Notes: a model not told the origin generated them from the letters alone. DNA of 64,000 nt from Bacillota bacterium (GCA_023441625.1 JAEZOA010000060.1:1-64000), one strand, 5' to 3'. Positions 8,659 through 17,805 are shown, counted from the first letter of the stretch. Made by a program: numbers and translations.

Positions 8659-9804
8659 TTATTTGATTTCCTTATATTTAGGAGGTGGACCGAAATACTG
8701 GTAATAGTTGCAAAGTAATCTTCCATTATATAACTTTCTCTTCTTATCTGCTTTTTTGCCATAATACTTTTCAAATTCTAAATGAGAAGTAATAATATAA
8801 TGTGACCAGGAATCAAACCTTCTGAATACTTTTCCCATCTCTCTATATAAGTTTTCGACAGAGTCACTATCCCCCAATCTTTCTCCATATGGTGGATTAC
8901 ATATAATAATACCATATTTATATCTTGAACTTATATCCGAGACTGGTAATCTCTGAAAATGAATAGTTTCCTCTACTCCCGCTTTTTTAGCATGATACCT
9001 TGCTAAACTTATTGCTTCTTCATCGATGTCTGAACCATGTATTCTAAATTCATCTTCTTCTATTATTACATCGTAGGCTTCATCTCGGGCTTCATCCCAT
9101 AAATTTTGTGGCACAAAATACCACTTCTCGGAGTCAAAGTCCCTACCCAACCCTGGAGCTATATTTTTGGCTATTAAAGCTGCTTCTATAGGTATAGTTC
9201 CACTACCACACATCGGGTCATAAAGAACTCTATCCTTATTCCAATGACTGATTAGTATCATAGCAGCTGCTAAGGTCTCCTTTATAGGCGCACCGCCTAC
9301 AAGTTTTCTATATCCTCTTTTATGAAGTCCTGCACCACTTGTATCTATAGTTAATGTAACTGTATCCTTAAGTATGGCTATACCAATCCTAAATCGGGGT
9401 CCATCCTCTATAAACCATTCACATTTATATTTCTGCTTTAGTTTTTCAACTATAGCCTTTTTAACTATAGCTTGACAATCTGAAACACTAAATAATTTTG
9501 AGTCTACTGAGTAACCCTCAACTGGAAACTCTGCATTTTCAGGAATAAATTCATCCCAGGGTAAAGCCTTTGTTCGTTCAAAGAGCTCATCAAAGGTCAA
9601 TGCCTTGAACTCGCCTATTTTTAAAAGCACTCTACTGGCAGTCCTAAGCCATATATTAGATCTGCAAATTGCCGCTTCATCTCCTGTAAATGTGACCCTG
9701 CCATCTTCTACCTTTTGATCTACATATCCTAGTTTTTTTAGTTCTCTGGCAGTTACCGCCTCTGTCCCAAACGTTGAAACAGCGATTAGTTGTAATTGAC
9801 TCAT
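8659..9804 (-). CDS. THUMP-domain class I RNA methyltransferase (RlmL N-part/YpsC type)
   Basis: This 381-aa protein has an N-terminal THUMP RNA-binding region (about residues 50-155) and a C-terminal Rossmann methyltransferase with DPMCGSGTIPIEAAL (SAM site) and the catalytic motif NPPYGERLG, typical of exocyclic-amine N-methylation of guanine. The family acts on 23S rRNA (m2G). It is monocistronic, facing away from gdhA. Confidence 0.9.
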   Translation of the reverse strand: MSQLQLIAVSTFGTEAVTARELKKLGYVDQKVEDGRVTFTGDEAAICRSNIWLRTASRVLLKIGEFKALTFDELFERTKALPWDEFIPENAEFPVEGYSVDSKLFSVSDCQAIVKKAIVEKLKQKYKCEWFIEDGPRFRIGIAILKDTVTLTIDTSGAGLHKRGYRKLVGGAPIKETLAAAMILISHWNKDRVLYDPMCGSGTIPIEAALIAKNIAPGLGRDFDSEKWYFVPQNLWDEARDEAYDVIIEEDEFRIHGSDIDEEAISLARYHAKKAGVEETIHFQRLPVSDISSRYKYGIIICNPPYGERLGDSDSVENLYREMGKVFRRFDSWSHYIITSHLEFEKYYGKKADKKRKLYNGRLLCNYYQYFGPPPKYKEIK

Positions 9805-10137
9805 TTTCTAAACCTTTCAAAAATTAAAGTTAATGTATCCGCAAATTCTTGTAATATATTAACTATTATAACCCTGAGAGTGTTTTATAACAATAACAAT
9901 TACATTTAGGTGCTAAATATTAACTTCCTATTTTTATATAATTAATGCTATTTTTTCAACAATAAATGACGCGAACTTTTAGACCTCTTGCAATTATCAT
10001 ACTTTTTGTTGTTCTTTAATAAGTTTTCGAATCACAAGTCCAAACTCACTAATCCTTTGTTTTAAAAGCATTTCGCCAGTTTTTTCAAAAAACAAATATT
10101 TTTGCAATAACAGAAATGAAATTCTTCATTCTCACTC

Positions 10138-10166
10138 TTGCAATTTGTATAGTGAAGTGATATACT
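10138..10166 (+). promoter_or_regulatory. Promoter of gdhA
   Basis: TTGCAA and TATACT are separated by 17 bases. The expected start of transcription near 10173 makes a leader of about 100 bases. The rest of the 9805-10137 gap is AT-rich and holds nothing I recognise. Confidence 0.7.
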
Positions 10167-10189
10167 TTATAAGGTAAAAATGAGGCTAA

Positions 10190-10233
10190 TTGGTGTACAT
10201 AGGGTAAGAAGCAAAAAACCTACCCTCCACCAA
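10190..10233 (+). promoter_or_regulatory. Stem-loop in the gdhA 5' leader
   Basis: TTGGTG pairs with CACCAA and, inside it, AGGGTA pairs with TACCCT, closing a 14-base loop. There is no T run, so it is not a terminator. It may stabilise the abundant gdhA message or bind a regulator; function unknown. Confidence 0.5.
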
Positions 10234-10275
10234 AATATAACGCAACAAATAATTAATATACAGGAGGGTTCTAAA

Positions 10276-11613
10276 ATGGCAATTCTATCAAAAGTAATGG
10301 AACAGGTAATTAAAAGAAACCCTGGCGAACCAGAGTTTCATCAAGCAGTAAAGGAAGTTCTTGAATCCCTTGAGGTGGTTGCTCAAAAGCATCCAGAATG
10401 GGTTGAAGCAGGAATATTTGACAGAATCGTTGAGCCAGAAAGACAGATTATATTTAGAGTACCTTGGGTTGACGATAATGGTAAAGTTCAAGTAAATCGT
10501 GGTTTCAGAATTCAATTCAACAGTGCAATCGGTCCTTACAAGGGTGGTTTAAGACTTCATCCTTCCGTTAATGCAAGTATTCTTAAGTTCCTTGGTTTCG
10601 AACAAATTTTCAAAAACTCACTCACTGGTCTTCCAATAGGTGGTGGTAAAGGTGGTAGTGATTTTGATCCTAAGGGTAAATCAGACCTTGAAGTTATGAG
10701 ATTCTGCCAAAGCTTTATGACAGAATTATCAAAGCATATCGGTGCTGATACAGACGTTCCTGCCGGGGATATCGGTACAGGTGCAAGAGAAGTTGGATAT
10801 ATGTATGGTCAATATAAGAGACTAAGAAATGAATATACTGGTATCCTAACTGGAAAAGGCCTTACATGGGGTGGTAGTTTAGTTAGAACAGAGGCTACTG
10901 GATATGGTCTTTGCTACTTCATGGATGAGGCATTAAAAGCAAAGGGTAAATCCTTCAAAGATGCTACTATAGTAGTTTCTGGTTCAGGAAATGTTGCAAT
11001 ATATGCTACTGAGAAAGCAACTGAATTAGGCGGAAAAGTTGTTGCTCTAAGTGATTCCAACGGATATATCTATGATCCAGATGGAATTAAGCTTGATACA
11101 GTTAAGCAAATAAAAGAAGTTGAAAGAAAACGTATTAGTGAATATGTTAAAATCCATAAAAATGCCACATATACAGAAGGTTGCTCAGGTATCTGGAGTA
11201 TTAAATGTGATATCGCCCTTCCTTGTGCTACACAAAATGAAATTGACGAAGCTTCTGCTAAGCTTTTAGCTGCTAACGGCTGCTATGCTGTTGGAGAAGG
11301 TGCTAACATGCCATCTACTCCAGAGGCTGTTGATGTATACTTAAGTAACAAGTTTATTTATGGACCTGCAAAAGCTGCAAACGCAGGTGGCGTTGCAACT
11401 TCAGCTCTTGAAATGAGCCAGAACAGTATGCGTTATTCATGGACATTTGAGGAAGTTGATGCAAAACTGAAAGACATTATGGTTAACATTTACAAGAACG
11501 CAAGCGCAGCAGCAAAGGAATATGGTTTCGAAGATAACCTTGTTGCTGGCGCAAACATAGCAGGCTTCTTAAAAGTAGCTACTGCAATGTATGCTCAAGG
11601 TGTTGCATATTAA
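10276..11613 (+). CDS. gdhA: Glutamate dehydrogenase (hexameric, probably NADP type)
   Basis: It aminates 2-oxoglutarate to glutamate. The 445-aa length and segments KGGLRLHPSVN, FKNSLTGLPIGGGKGG (catalytic lysines), 'DVPAGDIGTG' and the Rossmann motif GSGNVAIYA mark the small hexameric GDH family, in clostridia often NAD(P)H-linked anabolic enzymes. The ATG at 10276 has CAGGAGGG 8 bases upstream. An open frame extends 32 codons further 5' but starts at the predicted transcript end, so I reject it. Confidence 0.96.
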   Translation: MAILSKVMEQVIKRNPGEPEFHQAVKEVLESLEVVAQKHPEWVEAGIFDRIVEPERQIIFRVPWVDDNGKVQVNRGFRIQFNSAIGPYKGGLRLHPSVNASILKFLGFEQIFKNSLTGLPIGGGKGGSDFDPKGKSDLEVMRFCQSFMTELSKHIGADTDVPAGDIGTGAREVGYMYGQYKRLRNEYTGILTGKGLTWGGSLVRTEATGYGLCYFMDEALKAKGKSFKDATIVVSGSGNVAIYATEKATELGGKVVALSDSNGYIYDPDGIKLDTVKQIKEVERKRISEYVKIHKNATYTEGCSGIWSIKCDIALPCATQNEIDEASAKLLAANGCYAVGEGANMPSTPEAVDVYLSNKFIYGPAKAANAGGVATSALEMSQNSMRYSWTFEEVDAKLKDIMVNIYKNASAAAKEYGFEDNLVAGANIAGFLKVATAMYAQGVAY

Positions 11614-11628
11614 CAAAAACCCTCATAT

Positions 11629-11674
11629 ATAAGCCATCTAAGGTGAATCGTACCTTGGATGGCTTATTTTTAGC
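11629..11674 (+). terminator. Terminator of gdhA
   Basis: ATAAGCCATCTAAGGT pairs with ACCTTGGATGGCTTAT (one mismatch) around a 7-base loop and is followed by TTTTTA. Confidence 0.85.
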
Positions 11675-11715
11675 GAAAATAATATCTTTAGAATGAAGTG
11701 TCTTAGTTGATATTA

Positions 11716-12384
11716 TCAAAATTGAATCCAAGGCTCAGTATTTGGAGTTTGACAGGTAAAGGTCATTTCTTCTTTTTTTATTGGGTGATTTAAAGTTATG
11801 GAATATGCCCAAAGTGCTATCTGTTGACCGGCTTTATTCACATTTGCTCCATATCTCTGGTCCCCATACAAGGTGTATCCAGCATGGGATAGCTGAACTC
11901 TTATCTGGTGTGGTCTCCCTGTATGAAGCTGTACTCGCAATAAACTAAGCTCTCCTTTTGAATTAAGCACTTCATAATCAAGTATGGCTTCTTTTGAATC
12001 CTTGGTACCCTCTCTTACTACTGTTACCATGTTAGTTGCACTATCCTTTAAAAGATAATCCTTAAGGCTACACTTTTTCACTTCTGGAGTTCCTCTTACA
12101 ATTGCTAGGTAAGTCTTTTTGAATGTTCTTGTTCTTATTTGGTCTGAAAGCCTTGATGCTGCCTTTGAGGTTTTTGCAAATACCATAATACCTCCAACAG
12201 GTCTATCAAGTCTATGAACAAGCCCTAGATAAACCTCTCCTGGCTTGTTATATCTCTCCTTTAAGTCCTGCTTCAATATTTTTAGCATATCCAGGTCATT
12301 TGTATTATCTCCCTGTACTGGTATATTGACAGGCTTAACGACAACAAGCAAATGATTATCCTCAAATACTATATTTGGCATCAT
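11716..12384 (-). CDS. RluA-family pseudouridine synthase
   Basis: This 222-aa protein isomerises uridine to pseudouridine in structured RNA. The catalytic-aspartate motif HRLDRPVGG and the RVQLHTGRPHQIRVQ segment are clear. There is no S4 domain, so the exact target cannot be assigned. The ATG at 12384 overlaps the upstream methyltransferase stop as ATGA and has AAGGTGGG upstream, indicating coupled translation of two RNA-modification genes. Confidence 0.92.
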   Translation of the reverse strand: MMPNIVFEDNHLLVVVKPVNIPVQGDNTNDLDMLKILKQDLKERYNKPGEVYLGLVHRLDRPVGGIMVFAKTSKAASRLSDQIRTRTFKKTYLAIVRGTPEVKKCSLKDYLLKDSATNMVTVVREGTKDSKEAILDYEVLNSKGELSLLRVQLHTGRPHQIRVQLSHAGYTLYGDQRYGANVNKAGQQIALWAYSITLNHPIKKEEMTFTCQTPNTEPWIQF

Positions 12385-13244
12385 GCATTTTCCCACCTTC
12401 CATATATACCACATGGAAGTACTAAATCCGATTGGCTTACAGGTAAACCCACCTCACCACAGCTATGAATGCCCTTATAACGAGTTCCTAATGTTTGCTT
12501 AAGAATATTACTAAGCACAGTAGCTGAAAAACCTGTTGTATATGAGTTTATTAAAAAAAACAATGGATTGTCTGAAAGCACACCCATACACTGTTCAACA
12601 AAGTTATAAAGGGAATCCTCAATTTTCCATATTTCCCCATTAGGACCTCTTCCATAAGAAGGTGGGTCCATTATAATACCATCATATTTTTTGCCTCTGC
12701 GTATTTCTCTTTGAACAAATTTCATACAATCATCAGTAATAAATCTTACAGGCCTATCTGCCAAGCCTGAAAGAGCTACATTTTCCTTTGCCCAGCCAAC
12801 CATTCCCTTTGCTGCATCTACGTGACAGACTTCTGCTCCAGCATAAGCAGCAGCAACAGTTGCCCCACCCGTATAAGCAAAAAGGTTTAAAACCCTTATT
12901 GGTCTATTTGCCTTTTGTATAGTATTTATCATCCATTTCCAGTTAACAGCCTGTTCAGGGAACAAGCCTGTATGTTTGAAGCCTGTTGGTTCAATATAAA
13001 ATTTCAAATTTTCAAAATTAATGGTCCAACGATTTGGGAGTTTTCTTTTATACTCCCAGTTGCCTCCTCCACTCTGACTTCTATGGTACTGTGCGTCAGC
13101 CCTATCCCATATTTTTTTGTTTTTTATTGTCCAGATTATTTGAGGGTCTGGTCTTCTAAGAATGTATTCCCCCCACCTCTCAAGCTTCTCTCCATCCCCT
13201 GTTTCAATTAGTTCGTAATCCTTCCATTCATTTGCAAGTAACAT
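12381..13244 (-). CDS. Class I SAM-dependent methyltransferase (RlmI/RlmK-like)
   Basis: The 287-aa protein has a C-terminal Rossmann methyltransferase with NLFAYTGGATVAAA (SAM motif I), 'VDAAKGMVGWAKENV' and DPPSYGRGP (motif IV), the pattern of COG1092 23S rRNA cytosine-5 or related methyltransferases. The N-terminal PUA domain of RlmI is absent. The ATG at 13244 is preceded by GGAG at 7 bases; the ATG four codons upstream has no site. Coupled to the RluA-type gene. Confidence 0.87.
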   Translation of the reverse strand: MLLANEWKDYELIETGDGEKLERWGEYILRRPDPQIIWTIKNKKIWDRADAQYHRSQSGGGNWEYKRKLPNRWTINFENLKFYIEPTGFKHTGLFPEQAVNWKWMINTIQKANRPIRVLNLFAYTGGATVAAAYAGAEVCHVDAAKGMVGWAKENVALSGLADRPVRFITDDCMKFVQREIRRGKKYDGIIMDPPSYGRGPNGEIWKIEDSLYNFVEQCMGVLSDNPLFFLINSYTTGFSATVLSNILKQTLGTRYKGIHSCGEVGLPVSQSDLVLPCGIYGRWENA

Positions 13245-13314
13245 TTTTATCTCCATTTCTGTGCAGCTTTTATGTAATCTTTCTTCTTATTTAATATACA
13301 CATATATTTTCTAT

Positions 13315-13947
13315 TTACTTAATATTTTTAATAATTTCTATAATCTCATTTGGATTTGAGACAATAAAATCTGGTTTTACTTTTTCAAGAAGCTCAAGTG
13401 AATCATATCCCCACAAGACTGAAATGACCTTAATCCCGATTTTTTTACAAGCTTCAACATCTCGCTGCTCATCGCCTACATATATTACTTCTTCTTTCCT
13501 TACATTTAGTTTGGATATTAATTTTCCGATAGTAATATGCTTTGCAAAAAGCCCCTTTGAGGAATGAATATTATCAAACAATTCTATTTCATTGGCCTTC
13601 AAAAATGTGTGAATATTATGTAAAGAGTTAGATGAAATAATATTTAATTTATAACCATTTTGATGAAGATACACTAGCATCTCCTTCACACCCTCTATAG
13701 GTTTATCCTGCGATGCATATAGGTTATAAGTTTTCATTGCCTCTCTACCCATTTTAGGAAGCTTAAATATTGGTATCTTCACACTCTCTATTCTCTTTTT
13801 CATCGGAAGCTTCAAAAGCTCTTTAACTTGTTGCTCATTTAGAGATTCATAACCATACTTTTTAGCAATTTGATTGCCTATTTTTATAAAAGTCTCTAAC
13901 GAATCAACCAAGGTACCATCCAAATCAAATATAACTTGTTTAATCAT
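13315..13947 (-). CDS. HAD-superfamily phosphatase (phosphoglycolate phosphatase-like)
   Basis: The 210-aa protein has the HAD nucleophile motif DLDGTLVDS near the N-terminus, a helical C1 cap, an 'ISSNS' motif II and a terminal 'VGDEQRDVEACKKIG' motif IV. This is the Gph/PpaX subfamily. Substrate unknown. Its start overlaps the upstream gene by 8 bases, so the two are co-translated. Confidence 0.88.
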   Translation of the reverse strand: MIKQVIFDLDGTLVDSLETFIKIGNQIAKKYGYESLNEQQVKELLKLPMKKRIESVKIPIFKLPKMGREAMKTYNLYASQDKPIEGVKEMLVYLHQNGYKLNIISSNSLHNIHTFLKANEIELFDNIHSSKGLFAKHITIGKLISKLNVRKEEVIYVGDEQRDVEACKKIGIKVISVLWGYDSLELLEKVKPDFIVSNPNEIIEIIKNIK

Positions 13948-14611
13948 TCTTAATATCCGCCCTATATTTATTCATTAGTTCAGTAAAGAGTTCAGCACTA
14001 GTTGGCGGCGTATATGTTATGGTATTTGCACCAGCATCAATAGTATCCTGTATACTCTCTTTTGTTGGCCCACCAGTAGCAATTATAGGAATCTTAGGGT
14101 ATTGCTCTCTTATACTTCTAACCACCTCTGGTGTTTTAGCTGCACATGAAACATTTAATATAGATGCACCTGCATCTATTCTTCCTTTAATATCAGTATT
14201 ATCTGACGCCACTGTAATCACAATAGGAATATCTATTTTAGCAGCTAATGCACTTATTACTCCATTAGATGTAGGTGCGTTTACCACCACCCCTATCGCT
14301 CCTTGAAACTCAGCATGCATTGCAATATTAATAACTCGTTTGCCCGTAGTAGTTCCGCCTCCAACCCCACAAAATACAGGTATATCAGATGCGTTAATGA
14401 TAGAATGTGTTATTATAGGCTGTGGTGTAAAGGGGTAAACAGCAATTACTGCATTTGCATTACAATTTTTAATAATCGCAACGTCAGTTGAAAAAAGCAA
14501 TGACTTTATATTTTTGCCAAAAATATTTATTCCACTAGCACTATTAATTACAGTTGGTATTTTAACCATGTGTTTTCTAAGGTTGCCTTCTATTTCAGGT
14601 ATATATATCAT
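13940..14611 (-). CDS. TIM-barrel (HisA/HisF-like) protein of unknown function
   Basis: This 223-aa protein has repeated beta-strand/glycine patterns of a TIM barrel with a C-terminal phosphate-binding segment: 'IPIIATGGPTKESIQDTIDAGANTITYTPP'-type (quoted in part), and GVVVNAPTSNGV mid-protein. Such proteins are often labelled 'hydrolase' in databases with no proven reaction. The ATG at 14611 is preceded by GGAGG at 5 bases. It is co-transcribed with the HAD phosphatase, which suggests a shared small-molecule pathway (inference). Confidence 0.65.
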   Translation of the reverse strand: MIYIPEIEGNLRKHMVKIPTVINSASGINIFGKNIKSLLFSTDVAIIKNCNANAVIAVYPFTPQPIITHSIINASDIPVFCGVGGGTTTGKRVINIAMHAEFQGAIGVVVNAPTSNGVISALAAKIDIPIVITVASDNTDIKGRIDAGASILNVSCAAKTPEVVRSIREQYPKIPIIATGGPTKESIQDTIDAGANTITYTPPTSAELFTELMNKYRADIKND

Positions 14612-14899
14612 ACTTTCCTCCATGGACATTCATTTTTTAATTAGAATGCAAGCACTAAGCTATATTTCACTTTTTTTGCTAATTATATACTTTTTTTATT
14701 CTACCATTTTTACATCAATTTTTATAGGTTTTTTTTAATTATAGTACATTCATTATACTCTTACTGTAGCTGCTTTACTCAACTACTTAAATTTCTGTAA
14801 AACACTTATGGAGCTTTATAAATATTTAGATGCAACTATTGTAATTTGCAATAATAATGATAAAATATAATTCATTCTGGATTTTATGAATTAAAATAA

Positions 14900-14929
14900 A
14901 TTAGTATAGTCTTTTCAAGATATACTAAT
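14900..14929 (+). promoter_or_regulatory. Hairpin in the speB 5' region
   Basis: ATTAGTATA pairs perfectly with TATACTAAT around a 12-base loop, 33 bases upstream of the speB start. A weak promoter (TTGTAA, 16 bases, TAAAAT) lies before it. The rest of 14612-14962 is AT-rich with nothing recognised. Confidence 0.4.
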
Positions 14930-14962
14930 TCCCGTAAAAAATTCGAAGGGTGATAATGTAAT

Positions 14963-15820
14963 ATGAATAAAAATACCTTACCTACTAATTTTCTTGGTTG
15001 CGACAGCGACTTTGATTCAGCTAGCATAGTAATTTTCGGCGCCCCGTATGATGGTACAACTACCTTTAGACCAGGGACAAGATTTGCACCTTCTATTATG
15101 AGATTAGATTCCATTGGTATTGAAACCTATAGTCCATATTTTGATGATGATATTACTGATTATTTAATAAATGATTATGGCGATTTAGACTTACCCTTTG
15201 GTTCTCCAACAAAAGCATTAGAAATGATATCTGAAACCGCTCAGTATATTTTTGACTCTGGTAAAAAACCATTAATGATAGGTGGAGAGCATTTGGTGTC
15301 GCTGCCAGCAATACAGCAGGCTATTAAAAAATACCCAAACCTTAATATAATACATTTTGATGCTCATACAGACTTGAGAGAAGATTATTTAGGAGAAGCT
15401 CTCTCACATTCTTCTGTTATCAGACGTGCTTGGGATATTCTAGGTGATAATCGCATTTGGCAATACGGCATAAGAAGTGGTACTCGTGAGGAATTTTATT
15501 GGGCTAAGGAGGGGCATACCTCTATGTGCCTTCACAATTTTGATACTTTGGATAAGTCTATTAATGGAATTGGTGACCTGCCAGTTTATCTCACAATAGA
15601 TTTAGATGTGCTTGACCCTTCTGTATTCCCAGGTACTGGTACTCCTGAAGCTGGTGGTGTAAGCTTTCTTGAACTAATTAGTGCATTAAAAGCTGTGTCA
15701 AAGCTGAATATTATAGGAGCTGATATTGTTGAGCTATCTCCCCATTATGACCAAAGTGGAGCATCCACTGCAGTAGCATGCAAGGTGCTAAGAGAGGTCG
15801 CTCTTGCTATGCAGAAGTAA
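14963..15820 (+). CDS. speB: Agmatinase/ureohydrolase
   Basis: This 285-aa manganese enzyme of the arginase family hydrolyses agmatine to putrescine and urea. Metal-binding motifs are GGEHLVSLP, HFDAHTD and 'TIDLDVLDPSVFPGTGTPE' (the last acidic pair). Specificity within the family (agmatine rather than arginine or formiminoglutamate) rests on overall similarity. It converges on glnK and shares a bidirectional terminator with it. Confidence 0.88.
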   Translation: MNKNTLPTNFLGCDSDFDSASIVIFGAPYDGTTTFRPGTRFAPSIMRLDSIGIETYSPYFDDDITDYLINDYGDLDLPFGSPTKALEMISETAQYIFDSGKKPLMIGGEHLVSLPAIQQAIKKYPNLNIIHFDAHTDLREDYLGEALSHSSVIRRAWDILGDNRIWQYGIRSGTREEFYWAKEGHTSMCLHNFDTLDKSINGIGDLPVYLTIDLDVLDPSVFPGTGTPEAGGVSFLELISALKAVSKLNIIGADIVELSPHYDQSGASTAVACKVLREVALAMQK

Positions 15821-15834
15821 ACATAATAACTAGC

Positions 15835-15860
15835 AACGCAAGTTGGCAAACCAACATTGC
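15835..15860. repeat. Palindromic intergenic element, copy 1
   Basis: The core AACGCAAGTTGGCAAACC..AACATTGC folds as GCAA-GTTGG around a four-base loop with a single bulged A. Four more copies occur at 17773, 25864, 33013 and 61081, all between genes. Confidence 0.8.
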
Positions 15861-15861
15861 A

Positions 15862-15889
15862 AGTGCGCTCCAGCCTCGCTGGACGCACT
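15862..15889. repeat. GC-rich hairpin after speB
   Basis: AGTGCG-ct-CCAGC pairs with GCTGG-a-CGCACT around CTC. It stands out by GC content from its surroundings and abuts the palindromic element copy 1. Confidence 0.6.
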
Positions 15890-15896
15890 GTTAAGT

Positions 15897-15940
15897 AAAA
15901 GCACTAGAGTGTCTGGTTTAGCATACTCTCTAGTGCTTTT
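15897..15940. terminator. Bidirectional terminator between speB and glnK
   Basis: A perfect 13-bp stem (AAAAGCACTAGAG with CTCTAGTGCTTTT) is flanked by A and T runs, so it can stop transcripts from both convergent genes. Confidence 0.88.
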
Positions 15941-15952
15941 TATATGATTTAG

Positions 15953-16291
15953 TTATATCGCTGTATCTCCTCTTTCATTAGTGCGGATACGAATGCAATC
16001 CTCTAAATTGTAAATAAATATTTTACCATCTCCAACTTCTCCAGTCTGAGAAAACTTAATAATTGTATCAGTTATTAAATCCACCTTATCATCGGTTGAT
16101 ACCAACTCAAGCTTAACCTTAGGCAGGACATTGAGGGTAATCTCATTACCTCTATAAAATTCTTTCCAGCCCTTCTGCTTACCAGCACCCATAACCTGAG
16201 TGATAGTAATACCATCCATATCGATTGCAAGCAATGCCTCTTTAAGATCCTCTAGTTTGCAGGGTCTGATAATAGCTTCTATTTTTTTCAT
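15953..16291 (-). CDS. glnK: Nitrogen regulatory P-II protein
   Basis: The 112-aa PII trimer subunit senses ATP/ADP and 2-oxoglutarate and usually gates the adjacent AmtB transporter. 'KKIEAIIRPCKLEDLKEAL' and 'GDGKIFIYNLEDCIRIRTNERG' are PII signatures. The T-loop reads FYRGNEITLN: Tyr51, the uridylylation site of enteric PII, is Ile51, so uridylylation is not expected. The start at 16291 follows AAAGGAG; the longer reading has no site. It lies 54 bases after amt, the classic amt-glnK pair. Confidence 0.93.
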   Translation of the reverse strand: MKKIEAIIRPCKLEDLKEALLAIDMDGITITQVMGAGKQKGWKEFYRGNEITLNVLPKVKLELVSTDDKVDLITDTIIKFSQTGEVGDGKIFIYNLEDCIRIRTNERGDTAI

Positions 16292-16345
16292 ATAAACACT
16301 CCTTTCGTTTGTGCTAAACACAAAATATTTAAAATTAACTTGTTT

Positions 16346-17599
16346 TTAATCCATTCCTGTAAATGAAGGATATGCAGACTCTCCATGCTGTGATATGTCA
16401 AGCCCTTCAGACTCTTCTCTAGGTGCAACTCTGATATCTTTCATTACAACCTTTAGTACAAACATTATTAATGCTGTGCCAACAGTAGCAACTACTACTG
16501 TAAGTAATATAGCTAGTAGTTGTGCAACAATTAATTTGGTTTCACCAAATACTAATCCGTTATCTACTACTACCTCATTTACTTTACCACTTGCAAACAA
16601 GCCTGTTGCAATACCACCCCAAACACCTCCGATGCCATGGCATCCAAAAGCATCCAATGAATCATCATATCCAAACTTTGGTTTTATAACACTCATAGCG
16701 AAATAACATATCGGACTTACAGCTGCTCCTATTATTAAGGAAGCCCATACTGGAACGAAGCCTGCTCCCGGAGTAATTGCTACCAAACCAACAACTGCAC
16801 CAGTTGCTGCACCTAACAGGGTAGGCTTACCTCTTGTAATCTTTTCTACCAGCATCCATGAAAGCAATGCAGCGGCTGCTGAGGTATTAGTTGTAATCAA
16901 AGCATGTACTGCCAGTTCTCCACTCCCCAGAGCACTTCCAGCATTAAATCCAAACCATCCAAGCCAAAGTATTGACGTTCCAATAAATACTAGTGGTATG
17001 TTATGAGGTTGGCTGGTAGTGACTCCATGACCCTTTCTCTTACCAAGGATAATAGCTGCCACAAGGCCAGTTACACCAGAGCTGATATGAACTACATTTC
17101 CACCTGCAAAGTCGATTGCTCCAAGGTTTCTTATAAAACCACCAACTCCCCAAACCATATGAGCCATAGGATAGTATACAATTATAAGCCACAACCCAAC
17201 AAACGCAAACAGTGCTGAAAATTTCATTCTTTCAACTAATGAACCAGTAATTATCGCCGCTGTGATAATAGAAAACATCATTTGAAAGGCTGCAAAAAGT
17301 GTATGTGGTATAGTTCCTGCATAATCAGCATTTGGTTCACCTGTTATACCTCTAAAAAATGCCCAATCAAAATTACCAACAACTCCGGCTATATCATCAC
17401 CGAATGAGAGTGAATATCCGATCAGCACCCAAAGAACAGATGCTAAACCACAAATGAAAAATGATGCCATGATAGTGCTTAATACATTTTTACGCTTTAC
17501 CATACCTCCATAAAAAAGTGCAAGACCTGGTGTCATAAAAAATACAAGTGCTGCTGAAATAACTATAAAAGCTGTATCACCTGTGTTAATAGTTCCCAT
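16346..17599 (-). CDS. amt: Ammonium transporter
   Basis: The 417-aa Amt/MEP/Rh channel protein has about 11 membrane helices. Family landmarks include GGMVKRKNVL, 'AGNVVHISSGVTGLVAA', 'WFGFNAGSA' and 'DAFGCHGIGGVWGGIATG' near the end. The ATG at 17599 is chosen because GGAGGGG precedes it; the ATG five codons earlier overlaps that site. A long leader with two attenuators lies upstream. Confidence 0.96.
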   Translation of the reverse strand: MGTINTGDTAFIVISAALVFFMTPGLALFYGGMVKRKNVLSTIMASFFICGLASVLWVLIGYSLSFGDDIAGVVGNFDWAFFRGITGEPNADYAGTIPHTLFAAFQMMFSIITAAIITGSLVERMKFSALFAFVGLWLIIVYYPMAHMVWGVGGFIRNLGAIDFAGGNVVHISSGVTGLVAAIILGKRKGHGVTTSQPHNIPLVFIGTSILWLGWFGFNAGSALGSGELAVHALITTNTSAAAALLSWMLVEKITRGKPTLLGAATGAVVGLVAITPGAGFVPVWASLIIGAAVSPICYFAMSVIKPKFGYDDSLDAFGCHGIGGVWGGIATGLFASGKVNEVVVDNGLVFGETKLIVAQLLAILLTVVVATVGTALIMFVLKVVMKDIRVAPREESEGLDISQHGESAYPSFTGMD

Positions 17600-17662
17600 A
17601 GTTAACCCCTCCATTTTGTTATATTTTTAATTCAATTTAATCAATTTATATATATTTTTTTG

Positions 17663-17694
17663 ATTAACAGTGTTAATTGGAATATTTATTCCAA
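17663..17694 (-). promoter_or_regulatory. Two adjoining perfect palindromes before amt
   Basis: ATTAACA-G-TGTTAAT (17663-17677) and TTGGAATA-tt-TATTCCAA (17677-17694) share one base and lie 64 bases before the amt start, downstream of the terminators. They could be a DNA operator or RNA hairpins; no binding protein can be named. Confidence 0.5.
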
Positions 17695-17700
17695 AGAAAT

Positions 17701-17752
17701 AAAAAAGGCATGTTTCAGTAGGAATAAGCATCCTCCAAAACACGCCATTGTG
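17701..17752 (-). promoter_or_regulatory. Proximal amt attenuator (ANTAR-type candidate)
   Basis: On the minus strand a short hairpin CAC-AATGGC-GTG (six-base loop, A1 and G4) overlaps the 5' arm GGCGTGTTT of a terminator whose 3' arm AAACATGCC is followed by TTTTTT. The AATGGC loop is identical to that in the glutamate synthase leader. The small stem is only 3 bp, so this copy is weaker. Confidence 0.55.
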
Positions 17753-17772
17753 AATAAATGAATTTTAAAAAC

Positions 17773-17798
17773 AACGCAAGTTGGCAAGCCAACATTGC
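17773..17798. repeat. Palindromic intergenic element, copy 2
   Basis: It matches the 26-base core with loop CAAG and is followed by TTATGTT. It lies between the two attenuators of the amt leader. Confidence 0.8.
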
Positions 17799-17805
17799 TT
17801 ATGTT

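Noticed and set aside
10180..10275. A 32-codon in-frame extension at the 5' end of gdhA
   Set aside because: The extension begins within a few bases of the predicted transcription start, lacks a usable ribosome site and covers a stem-loop; the ATG at 10276 has CAGGAGGG and fits homologues.
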